Assembly: GCA_910586225.1 (NCBI GenBank)
Contig: CAJUIL010000006.1
Span: 71,529-135,528 of the forward strand
Origin: an uncultured Eubacterium sp.
GTDB taxonomy: Bacteria > Bacillota > Clostridia > Lachnospirales > Lachnospiraceae
Length of the DNA stretch: 64,000 bases
Direction of reading: 5' to 3'
Below, in pieces: positions 23,953 through 31,941 of the stretch; position 1 is the stretch's first letter; the number at the start of each line of letters is the position of its first letter. The notes under the pieces were generated by a model. It searched no databases and was not told where the DNA came from. It was given only the letters and a program-made list of their open reading frames with translations. Position numbers and translations under genes: made by a program.

Positions 23953-24894
23953 ATGGAAGATAAAAATCAGTATACGGATGCCGACACCGGACAGGGTCAA
24001 GAAGGCATTCAAAATACGGACGCCAGCAGCGACGCGGCGGAAACTGTCTTGACCAAAGAGACGCAGGAGACGAACAGTCAGGCGGATGATATCCTGCAAA
24101 ACAGCTATGATCTGCAGGGCAGCTCAGTGATGCAAGGCGGTTATGACGGACAGATCAGCCAGGATGCGTTGAACGGCTATGGAACGCCAGCAGATCAGAA
24201 CGCGCCTGGCGGTTACGATACACAGGCAGGCCAGAATGTGCAGAATAGTTATAACTGGCAGGCGGGCCAGGATGCACAGGGCAGCTACGGGCCGTACGGC
24301 GGGCAGAATGCACAAAACAGCTATCATGCGCAGGGAAATCCAAATACACAAAACAGTTATGGTTCATACGAGAACCAGAATGCGCAAGGCGGTTATGGGC
24401 CATACGGAAATCAGAATGCGCAAAACGGCTATGGACCGCAGAACGGCTATGGACCGCAGAACGGCTATGGACCGCAGAACGGCCCATACGGTTATTACCA
24501 GCAGTATCAGAAAGCTGGCTCTAGCGGATCTGGCAACGGATTTGGGATTGCGTCTATGGCGCTTGGTATTTTGTCGCTCGTGTTATTTTGTACGTGTGTG
24601 AATATTCCGCTGGCGATCGCGGCGGTGATTTTTGGCGCGCTGCAGCTTAGCAAGGGCACACAGGGAAAAGGTATGGCGATTGCAGGCATTGTGACGGGAG
24701 TTTTATCTGTGATCGCCCTGTTTGTGACGATCGCTCTTTTGTGGACGCCGTTTATGGAGTATTATTATGAAGAAGGCATTCCGGAATTACAGCGTCCGGG
24801 ATATGAGTATGAATACGATTATGATTATGATTTTGACAGGGACGGCGGCTTTGAGGATTTTTTTGAATTTTTTGACGGCGGCGATCGTTTTTAG
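23953..24894 (+). CDS. DUF4190 membrane protein with Asn/Gly/Tyr/Gln-rich N-terminal tail
   Basis: A 313-residue protein. Residues 1-55 are acidic; about 55-185 form a low-complexity tail made of NAQNGYGPYG-like units and three exact GYGPQN repeats; residues 195-275 carry the two-helix DUF4190 module (GFGIASMALGILSLVLFC, then GKGMAIAGIVTGVLSVIALF), and the C-terminus is a short acidic Tyr/Asp-rich tail. The N-terminal tail is predicted to be disordered and prone to self-association. AGGAGGTGATTT precedes the ATG. Function is unknown. It lies directly upstream of ileS without a terminator. Confidence 0.85.
   Translation: MEDKNQYTDADTGQGQEGIQNTDASSDAAETVLTKETQETNSQADDILQNSYDLQGSSVMQGGYDGQISQDALNGYGTPADQNAPGGYDTQAGQNVQNSYNWQAGQDAQGSYGPYGGQNAQNSYHAQGNPNTQNSYGSYENQNAQGGYGPYGNQNAQNGYGPQNGYGPQNGYGPQNGPYGYYQQYQKAGSSGSGNGFGIASMALGILSLVLFCTCVNIPLAIAAVIFGALQLSKGTQGKGMAIAGIVTGVLSVIALFVTIALLWTPFMEYYYEEGIPELQRPGYEYEYDYDYDFDRDGGFEDFFEFFDGGDRF
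24424..24477 (+). repeat. three exact 18-bp tandem repeats
   Basis: AACGGCTATGGACCGCAG is present three times in a row (24424-24441, 24442-24459, 24460-24477), encoding NGYGPQ units in the DUF4190 protein. Exact copies suggest recent slippage and possible length variation between strains. Confidence 0.9.
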
Positions 24895-24947
24895 GATAAA
24901 AACGGCAGCCTGCGGGAATATGACGATAAAAAGCTTAGGAGGCGGGT

Positions 24948-27900
24948 ATGTACAGTAAAGTAGATACGAACATGAATTTTGTAGAAAGGGAGCATAAGGT
25001 CATTGATTTCTGGAAAGAAAAAAAAATCTTTCAAAAGTCGATGGACTCCAGAAAAGAAGGCGAAACCTATACGTTTTATGATGGGCCGCCGACTGCGAAT
25101 GGTAAGCCGCACATCGGCCATGTGTTAACACGCGTGATTAAGGATATGATCCCAAGATATCAGACGATGAAGGGCAAATATGTGCCGCGTAAGGCCGGAT
25201 GGGATACGCATGGGCTTCCGGTCGAGCTGGAGGTGGAGAAGCTGCTTGGCTTAAACGGCAAGGATCAGATTGAAGCGTTTGGAATGGAGCCGTTTATCAA
25301 ACAGTGTAAGGAATCCGTATGGAAATATAAAGGGATGTGGGAGGATTTTTCACAAACTGTTGGCTTTTGGGCGGATATGGACGACCCGTATGTGACCTAT
25401 GAGGATGATTACATTGAATCAGAATGGTGGGCGTTAAAGCAGATCTGGGACAAAAACCTGCTGTATAAGGGCTTCAAGACTGTTCCATACTGTCCGCGCT
25501 GCGGTACGCCGCTCTCTTCACAGGAGGTGGCACAGGGTTATAAGACAGTGAAAGAGCGTTCCGCGATCGTACGTTTCAAGGCGGTTGGTGAAGACGCTTA
25601 TTTCCTTGCCTGGACGACGACGCCTTGGACGCTGCCATCCAACCTCGCGCTTTGCGTGAATCCGCAGGAGACATATTGCAAGGTAAAGGCTGCGGACGGT
25701 TACACATATTATCTGGCGGAGGCGCTGCTGGATCAGGTGCTTGGAGCATCCGATAAAGAAGGAGATACCGCAGCTTATGAAGTACTGGAGACGTACAAGG
25801 GGACGCAGCTGGAATACCGCGAATACGAGCCGCTGTTTCATTTTGCGGATGCGCTTGTGGAAAAGCAGCATAAGAAGGCGTTTTACGTTGTCTGCGATTC
25901 GTATGTTACCATGACGGACGGTACAGGGATCGTACACATTGCGCCTGCGTTCGGTGAGGACGATGCCCAAGTTGGCAGAAAATACGGCCTGCCGTTTGTA
26001 CAGCTTGTGGACGGCAAGGGAGAGCTGACAGAGGAAACGGATTATGCGGGTGTATTTGTAAAAAAAGCGGATCCGCTGGTATTAAAGGATCTGGACGCGG
26101 CAGGGCTGCTGTTTGACGCGCCGAAATTTGAGCATGAGTATCCGCACTGTTGGAGATGCGACACGCCGCTTATTTATTACGCAAGAGAATCCTGGTTTAT
26201 TAAAATGACCGAGGTAAAAGATGAACTTATCCGCAACAACAATACAGTCAACTGGATCCCGGATTCGATCGGCAAGGGACGTTTTGGCGACTGGCTGGAA
26301 AATATCCAGGATTGGGGGCTGTCCCGTAACCGTTATTGGGGTACGCCGCTTCCAGTCTGGGAATGTGCGTGCGGGCATCAGGAATGTATCGGCAGCCGTG
26401 CGGAATTGGCGGAAAAATGCGGACAGTCGGATACACTTGAAACAGAGCTGCACCGTCCGTATATCGATGAGGTGTCCTACCCGTGTCCGGATTGCGGCAA
26501 AACGATGCACCGCGTACCGGAGGTGATCGACTGTTGGTTTGATTCCGGAGCAATGCCATTTGCACAGCATCATTATCCATTTGAAAATAAGGAGCTGTTT
26601 GAGCAGCAGTTCCCGGCGCAGTTTATTTCCGAAGCGGTAGATCAGACGCGTGGCTGGTTCTATTCCTTGATGGCGGAGTCTACGCTTTTGTTCCACAAGG
26701 CTCCGTATGAAAACGTCATCGTGCTCGGCCATGTGCAGGATGAGAACGGACAGAAGATGAGCAAATCCAAAGGGAATGCTATTGACCCCTTTGAGGCGTT
26801 GGAAACGTACGGTGCAGATGCCATCCGCTGGTATTTCTATATTAACAGCGCGCCGTGGCTGCCGAACCGCTTCCATGGTAAGGCCGTGCAGGAGGGACAG
26901 CGTAAATTCCTTGCGACATTGTGGAATACGTATGCGTTTTTTGTACTGTACGCGAATATCGACGGCTTCGACGCTTCAAAATATGAGCTGGAGTATGAGA
27001 AGCTCGGTGTGATGGACCGATGGCTCTTATCCAGGCTGAATACGGTTGTAAAGCAGGTGGATGAAAACCTTGGCAGCTACCGGATACCGGAAGCCGCGCG
27101 GGCGCTGGACAGCTTTACGGATGAGATGTCCAACTGGTATGTCAGAAGAAGCCGTGAGCGTTTCTGGGCAAAGGGCATGGAGCAGGATAAGATTAATGCT
27201 TATATGACGCTTTATACCGCGCTTGTTACGATCGCAAAAACAGCGGCGCCGATGGTTCCGTTTATTACGGAGGAAATTTACCGCAACCTTGTGTGCAGCG
27301 TAGACGCGTCTGCACCAGAAAGCGTGCATTTGTGCGATTTCCCGGCAGCTGCAGAAGCTTATATCAATAAGCGGCTGGAAGCGGATATGGACGCGGTGTT
27401 AAAGATCGTTGTGATGGGCCGCGCCTGCCGCAACGCCGCAAATATCAAGAACCGTCAGCCGATCGGAAGGATGTTTGTAAAAGCGCCGCAGCAGCTTGAA
27501 GATTATTTTGTAACGATTATCGAAGAAGAGCTGAACGTAAAGAAGGCTTCCTTTACGGATGACGTCAGCGCTTATACAGATTATAAATTCAAGCCGCAGC
27601 TGCGTACGGTAGGGCCGAAATATGGAAAATATTTAAAACAGATTCAGCAAACGCTGGCGGAGCTGGACGGCAATGCGGCTATGCGCACGCTGCGTGAGAA
27701 AGGCCAGCTTTGTCTTGACAGCATCAGCCCGGACATTGTATTATCGGAGGAGGATCTTTTGATCACGATGACCCAGATGGAAGGCTATGTGACAGAAGGT
27801 GATCATACGGTTACGGTCGTGCTGGATACGAATCTGACGCCGGAGCTTTTGGAAGAGGGATTTGTAAGAGAGATCATCAGCAAATTGCAGACGATGCGCA

Positions 27901-28103
27901 AGGAAGCTGGGTTCGAGGTAATGGATCAGATTGCGGTTTCTTATACGGCGGATGAGAAGGCAGCGGTCATTTTTACCCGCAACACAGATACGATCTGTAC
28001 GGAGGTGCTTGCCGTTTCACTGGAGCAGGATCAGCTGAGCGGATACAGCAAGGACTGGAATATCAATGGTGAGAAAGTGACTTTAAGTGTGGAACGCAGA
28101 TAA
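24948..28103 (+). CDS. ileS: isoleucine-tRNA ligase, long (class with eukaryote-like sequence)
   Basis: A 1051-residue class I aminoacyl-tRNA synthetase that charges tRNA-Ile. The HIGH motif appears as PPTANGKPHIGHVL (near residue 47) and the KMSKS loop as NGQKMSKSKGNAIDP (near 600). The editing domain has the WTTTPWTLPSN signature, and CPRCGTPLSSQE with later CxC pairs may bind zinc. Length and sequence style (about 1050 residues, no C-terminal zinc finger of the 930-residue bacterial type) fit the IleS2 group, which is known to be less sensitive to mupirocin; that property is inferred. There is no T-box leader: only 53 bases separate it from the upstream gene. TTAGGAGG precedes the ATG. Confidence 0.96.
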   Translation: MYSKVDTNMNFVEREHKVIDFWKEKKIFQKSMDSRKEGETYTFYDGPPTANGKPHIGHVLTRVIKDMIPRYQTMKGKYVPRKAGWDTHGLPVELEVEKLLGLNGKDQIEAFGMEPFIKQCKESVWKYKGMWEDFSQTVGFWADMDDPYVTYEDDYIESEWWALKQIWDKNLLYKGFKTVPYCPRCGTPLSSQEVAQGYKTVKERSAIVRFKAVGEDAYFLAWTTTPWTLPSNLALCVNPQETYCKVKAADGYTYYLAEALLDQVLGASDKEGDTAAYEVLETYKGTQLEYREYEPLFHFADALVEKQHKKAFYVVCDSYVTMTDGTGIVHIAPAFGEDDAQVGRKYGLPFVQLVDGKGELTEETDYAGVFVKKADPLVLKDLDAAGLLFDAPKFEHEYPHCWRCDTPLIYYARESWFIKMTEVKDELIRNNNTVNWIPDSIGKGRFGDWLENIQDWGLSRNRYWGTPLPVWECACGHQECIGSRAELAEKCGQSDTLETELHRPYIDEVSYPCPDCGKTMHRVPEVIDCWFDSGAMPFAQHHYPFENKELFEQQFPAQFISEAVDQTRGWFYSLMAESTLLFHKAPYENVIVLGHVQDENGQKMSKSKGNAIDPFEALETYGADAIRWYFYINSAPWLPNRFHGKAVQEGQRKFLATLWNTYAFFVLYANIDGFDASKYELEYEKLGVMDRWLLSRLNTVVKQVDENLGSYRIPEAARALDSFTDEMSNWYVRRSRERFWAKGMEQDKINAYMTLYTALVTIAKTAAPMVPFITEEIYRNLVCSVDASAPESVHLCDFPAAAEAYINKRLEADMDAVLKIVVMGRACRNAANIKNRQPIGRMFVKAPQQLEDYFVTIIEEELNVKKASFTDDVSAYTDYKFKPQLRTVGPKYGKYLKQIQQTLAELDGNAAMRTLREKGQLCLDSISPDIVLSEEDLLITMTQMEGYVTEGDHTVTVVLDTNLTPELLEEGFVREIISKLQTMRKEAGFEVMDQIAVSYTADEKAAVIFTRNTDTICTEVLAVSLEQDQLSGYSKDWNINGEKVTLSVERR

Positions 28104-28165
28104 GAAGCAGCCGACACGCTTGTTTGAATGTTCAATGTTTCTAACAAAATAAAAGGAGGACACCA

Positions 28166-30637
28166 ATGAAGAGCAAAATGTTTGAAAAAGAGGCGTTTAT
28201 TAGAAGCGTAAAGGATAATGTAAAAAACCTTTACCGCAAAACGCTGCGTGAGGCCAGCCAGCAGGAGATCTACCAGGCGGTCGCAAATACAGTAAAGGAT
28301 GTGGTCATTGACGAATGGCTTGCGACACAAAAGACGTTTGATCGGGAAGATCCGAAGATTGTTTATTATATGTCGATGGAATTTTTGATGGGACGCGCGC
28401 TTGGCAACAACCTGATCAACCTGACTGCATACAAAGAGGTGCAGGAGGCGCTGGAGGAGCTTGGTCTGGATATTAATGTGATCGAGGATCAAGAGCCGGA
28501 TCCTGCGCTTGGCAACGGGGGTCTTGGGCGGCTTGCGGCCTGCTTTATGGAATCACTTGCTACATTGGGGTATCCGGCATATGGCTGCGGCATCCGTTAC
28601 CGCTACGGTATGTTTAAGCAGGCGATCAAGGATGGCTTTCAGGTGGAAACGCCGGACAACTGGTTAAAGGACGGCTATCCATTTGAGCTGCGCAGGCCGG
28701 AATACAGTTACGAGGTAAAATTTGGCGGCTATGTGCGCGCAGAAAACCAGCCAAACGGCAAAACCAAATTTATCCATGAGAACTATCAGTCCGTTAAGGC
28801 TATCCCGTATGATATGCCGATCGTAGGCTATAACAACAATATGGTTAACACATTGATGATCTGGGATGCGGAACCGGTTAAATATTTTGAACTGGAGGCA
28901 TTCGGCAAGGGCGATTATCGTAAGGCAGTAGAAGAAGAAAACCTGGCGAGAAACCTTACTGACGTGCTTTATCCATGTGACGATCATATTGCGGGCAAGG
29001 AGCTGCGCTTAAAACAGCAATATTTCTTTGTATCTGCTTCGCTGCAGCGTGCGCTTGCAAAATTTAAGAAAAATCATCCGGATATGCGGATGCTGCCGGA
29101 TAAGGTTGTGATCCAGATGAACGATACACATCCGACGCTGGCGGTTGCGGAGCTGATGCGCCTTTTGATGGACGAGGAGGACATGGGCTGGGATGACGCA
29201 TGGGCGATCACAACAAAAACCTGCGCGTATACCAACCATACAATCATGGCGGAAGCGCTGGAAAAATGGCCAATCGAGATCTTCTCTAGATTGCTGCCGA
29301 GAATTTACCAGATCGTAGAGGAAATTAACCGCAGATTTGTACTGTCCATCCAGCAGAAATTCCCGAACGATTACAACAAGATCCAGAAGATGTCCATCGT
29401 ATACGACGGCCAGGTAAAAATGGCAAACCTCGCGATCGCAGCAGGCTATTCGGTCAATGGTGTAGCAAGGCTTCATACAGAGATCTTGAAAAACCAGGAA
29501 TTAAAAGATTTTTATGAAATGTTCCCGGAGAAATTCAACAATAAGACAAACGGTATTACACAAAGAAGATTCCTGCTCCACGGCAATCCGCTGCTGGCGG
29601 GCTGGGTGACAGATCATATCGGCGACGAGTGGATTACCGATCTGTCCCACATGAAGCGTCTGTCTATTTACGCAGACGACGAAAAGGCGCAGCAGGAATT
29701 TATGCACATCAAATATCAGAACAAACGCCGTCTGGCCAAATATATCTTTGACCATAACGGCATTGAGGTCAACCCGCGTTCTATTTTTGATGTACAGGTA
29801 AAGCGTCTGCATGAATATAAGCGTCAGCTGATGAACATCCTCCATGTGATGTATCTGTATAATAAGCTGAAGGAAAATCCTTCGATGGAATTTGTTCCGC
29901 GTACGTTTATCTTTGGCGCAAAAGCCGCAGCAGGCTATAAAACCGCGAAATTAACGATAAAATTAATTACCAGTGTAGCAGAGGTGATTAATAATGATAG
30001 AAGCATCGATAATAAAATCAAGGTTGTATTTATTGAGGATTATCGTGTATCAAACGCAGAGTGGATTTTCGCTGCCGCCGACGTCTCCGAGCAGATTTCT
30101 ACAGCATCGAAAGAAGCTTCTGGAACAGGCAATATGAAGTTCATGTTAAATGGAGCTTTAACGATCGGTACTATGGATGGAGCAAATGTGGAGATGGTAG
30201 AGGAGATGGGTGAAGAAAACGCCTTTATCTTCGGCATGAGCTCTGATGAAGTCATTGAACACGAGCACAAGCGCGACTATAATCCAATGAATATCTTCAA
30301 TAATGATCCGGAAATCCGTCAAGTACTCATGCAGCTGATCAACGGCTTTTATTCCAGAAATGACACGGAGTTGTTCCGCGACTTGTATAACTCGCTGTTA
30401 AATACAAACTGCACCCAGTATGCAGATACCTATTTCGTCCTCGCTGACTTCCGCGCCTATGCACAGGCACAGGAACGCGTGATGCAGGCATACAAGGACG
30501 AACGCCAGTGGGCTAAGAGTGCGATTCTTAACGTTGCGAACGTCGGCAAGTTCTCTTCCGACCGCACGATTGAAGAATATGTACAGGATATCTGGCATCT
30601 GCGCAAGGTTCATGTAGAACTGGAAGAGGAAACATAA
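28166..30637 (+). CDS. glgP: glycogen/alpha-glucan phosphorylase
   Basis: An 823-residue enzyme that releases glucose-1-phosphate from glycogen or maltodextrins. The N-terminal segment with YYMSMEFLMGRALGNNL and the pyridoxal phosphate region EASGTGNMKFMLNGALTIG are visible; length is typical for the family. AAAGGAGG lies 7 bases from the ATG. It starts 63 bases after ileS with no terminator, so readthrough is possible. The debranching enzyme encoded 1.3 kb downstream on the other strand would complete glycogen breakdown. Whether the substrate is glycogen or imported maltodextrin is not decided. Confidence 0.95.
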   Translation: MKSKMFEKEAFIRSVKDNVKNLYRKTLREASQQEIYQAVANTVKDVVIDEWLATQKTFDREDPKIVYYMSMEFLMGRALGNNLINLTAYKEVQEALEELGLDINVIEDQEPDPALGNGGLGRLAACFMESLATLGYPAYGCGIRYRYGMFKQAIKDGFQVETPDNWLKDGYPFELRRPEYSYEVKFGGYVRAENQPNGKTKFIHENYQSVKAIPYDMPIVGYNNNMVNTLMIWDAEPVKYFELEAFGKGDYRKAVEEENLARNLTDVLYPCDDHIAGKELRLKQQYFFVSASLQRALAKFKKNHPDMRMLPDKVVIQMNDTHPTLAVAELMRLLMDEEDMGWDDAWAITTKTCAYTNHTIMAEALEKWPIEIFSRLLPRIYQIVEEINRRFVLSIQQKFPNDYNKIQKMSIVYDGQVKMANLAIAAGYSVNGVARLHTEILKNQELKDFYEMFPEKFNNKTNGITQRRFLLHGNPLLAGWVTDHIGDEWITDLSHMKRLSIYADDEKAQQEFMHIKYQNKRRLAKYIFDHNGIEVNPRSIFDVQVKRLHEYKRQLMNILHVMYLYNKLKENPSMEFVPRTFIFGAKAAAGYKTAKLTIKLITSVAEVINNDRSIDNKIKVVFIEDYRVSNAEWIFAAADVSEQISTASKEASGTGNMKFMLNGALTIGTMDGANVEMVEEMGEENAFIFGMSSDEVIEHEHKRDYNPMNIFNNDPEIRQVLMQLINGFYSRNDTELFRDLYNSLLNTNCTQYADTYFVLADFRAYAQAQERVMQAYKDERQWAKSAILNVANVGKFSSDRTIEEYVQDIWHLRKVHVELEEET

Positions 30638-30703
30638 AAATACATCACAGCTATGCCAAAAAGCTTATGCCAATGAAAGGCATTTGCAGGCAGCTATCAC
30701 ATT

Positions 30704-30750
30704 GCCCTGCACAGCTTTGTTTATCCGAACATCTGCTGTGCGGGGCTTTT
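30704..30750 (+). terminator. intrinsic terminator after glgP
   Basis: GCCCTGCACAGC (30704-30715) pairs with GCTGTGCGGGGC (30735-30746) over 12 positions with one G-T, followed by TTTT. Confidence 0.85.
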
Positions 30751-30786
30751 CATCTGCTATCCAAGAGGCCGACAAAGAAGAAAACT

Positions 30787-31563
30787 ATGACAAAGTTAGA
30801 ACAATACTACAACAAATTCTGCGAGGATAAGCGCCTTCTAAGAAGGCACGGCCAGGTAGAATACACGATCACGATGCACTATATCCACAAATATCTGTCC
30901 GCTTTCAAAAGTCCAAAGATCCTCGATATTGGAGCAGGCACCGGGCGCTACAGCGTGCAGCTCGCAAACGAAGGATATGACGTAACGGCAATCGAACTCG
31001 TGAAATATAATCTGGGTATATTAAAGTCTAAAAACAGCACAGTAAAAGCTTATCAGGGAAATGCACGAAAGCTGTCACGCTTTGACTCAGCGACCTTTGA
31101 TATGACGCTGCTGTTTGGACCGATGTATCATTTATATACGATGCAAGACAAGGTGCAGGCGCTGCAGGAGGCCGAGCGGGTAACAAGGCCGGGAGGCTAT
31201 GTGCTGGTTGCTTACTGCATGAATGAATACAGCGTATTGCTGTACGGCTTTCGGGACGGCAATGTAAAGCAATGCCTGGCCGACGGAAGGCTGACACAGG
31301 ATTTTCATTGCGCGGCACAGGAAGAGGATCTATACGATTATGTCAGGCTGGAGGATATCAACCATATCAATCAGGAGACTGGGCTGACACGGATGCAGAT
31401 CATCGCGCCAGACGGCCCGGCCAATTATATGCGCCAGACGTTGAACGCAATGGATGAAGAAACGTTTGCGCTGTTTTTGGATTACCAGCTGTCCGTCTGC
31501 GAACGTCCGGAGCTGCTGGGAGCGAGCGCGCATACGCTGGATATTCTTCAGAAAAAACAGTAG
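30787..31563 (+). CDS. class I SAM-dependent methyltransferase
   Basis: A 258-residue soluble enzyme. Motif I is LDIGAGTGRYSVQLA near residue 46, followed by an acidic residue after the second strand (VTAIELV) and a DMTLLFGPMYHL motif IV. The start at 30787 is chosen because the upstream extension contains the terminator of glgP; only a weak AGAAGAAA ribosome site is present. The C-terminal half has a GGYVLVAYCMNEY strand. Substrate (small molecule, protein or RNA) is not evident. It stands alone between two terminators. Confidence 0.88.
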   Translation: MTKLEQYYNKFCEDKRLLRRHGQVEYTITMHYIHKYLSAFKSPKILDIGAGTGRYSVQLANEGYDVTAIELVKYNLGILKSKNSTVKAYQGNARKLSRFDSATFDMTLLFGPMYHLYTMQDKVQALQEAERVTRPGGYVLVAYCMNEYSVLLYGFRDGNVKQCLADGRLTQDFHCAAQEEDLYDYVRLEDINHINQETGLTRMQIIAPDGPANYMRQTLNAMDEETFALFLDYQLSVCERPELLGASAHTLDILQKKQ

Positions 31564-31581
31564 GCGTACATGACGTTACAG

Positions 31582-31635
31582 AAAAACAGCCTGCGTGCCA
31601 GGAGCTATTCAGTCCCCCCCCCGGCACGCAGGCTG
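31582..31635 (-). terminator. bidirectional hairpin terminator between convergent genes
   Basis: CAGCCTGCGTGCC (31587-31599) pairs perfectly with GGCACGCAGGCTG (31623-31635). On the minus strand the hairpin is followed by TTTTT (31582-31586), giving a good terminator for the 59-residue gene and glgX; on the plus strand it follows the methyltransferase gene. The loop contains a run of nine Cs. Confidence 0.8.
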
Positions 31636-31705
31636 ATTTCAATAACTGCGTATGTTTGCGAGAGCGGCAGAGGTGATTTTGCATCTGCCGCTTGGTATGC
31701 AGTCT

Positions 31706-31885
31706 TTATTCATATACCGTGCAGCCTGTCACATTTTCAAGATCGTCAAATCTTATGACAACCGATCTGCTTCCGGCTGGAGCTTGTACTTTTGCGGCGT
31801 CAAAATCCTTCTCATCCATTACCGTATAAGAAATCTTATGCTTTGCAATCAGTTCCTCAAGCTCTTTGAAAGCGGTTTTCGCCAT
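31706..31885 (-). CDS. small hypothetical protein, 59 residues
   Basis: On the minus strand AAGGAGG stands 10 bases before an ATG at 31885, opening a 59-codon frame that ends in TAA at 31706. The protein is soluble: it starts MAKTAFKELEELIAKHKISY, has a mid-section rich in Asp and Lys, and ends in VTGCTVYE. It lies 57 bases downstream of the debranching enzyme gene on the same strand and just upstream of a strong terminator, so it is probably the last gene of that operon. No family is recognised. Confidence 0.65.
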   Translation of the reverse strand: MAKTAFKELEELIAKHKISYTVMDEKDFDAAKVQAPAGSRSVVIRFDDLENVTGCTVYE

Positions 31886-31902
31886 TTACACAATTCCTCC
31901 TT

Positions 31903-31936
31903 TTTGCTTTTGATAGACGCTTTGCTTTTGATAGAC
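31903..31936 (-). repeat. 16-bp direct repeat, period 18
   Basis: TTTGCTTTTGATAGAC occurs at 31903-31918 and 31921-31936 in the gap between the debranching enzyme stop and the 59-residue ORF. Its role is unknown; it may be a duplication from slippage. Confidence 0.8.
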
Positions 31937-31941
31937 ACTTT

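Noticed and set aside
24895..24947. T-box leader for ileS
   Set aside because: Only 53 bases separate ileS from the upstream gene and no T-box sequence is present.
31612..31622. Run of nine Cs as a phase-variation tract
   Set aside because: It lies in the loop of an intergenic terminator, not in a coding or promoter region.
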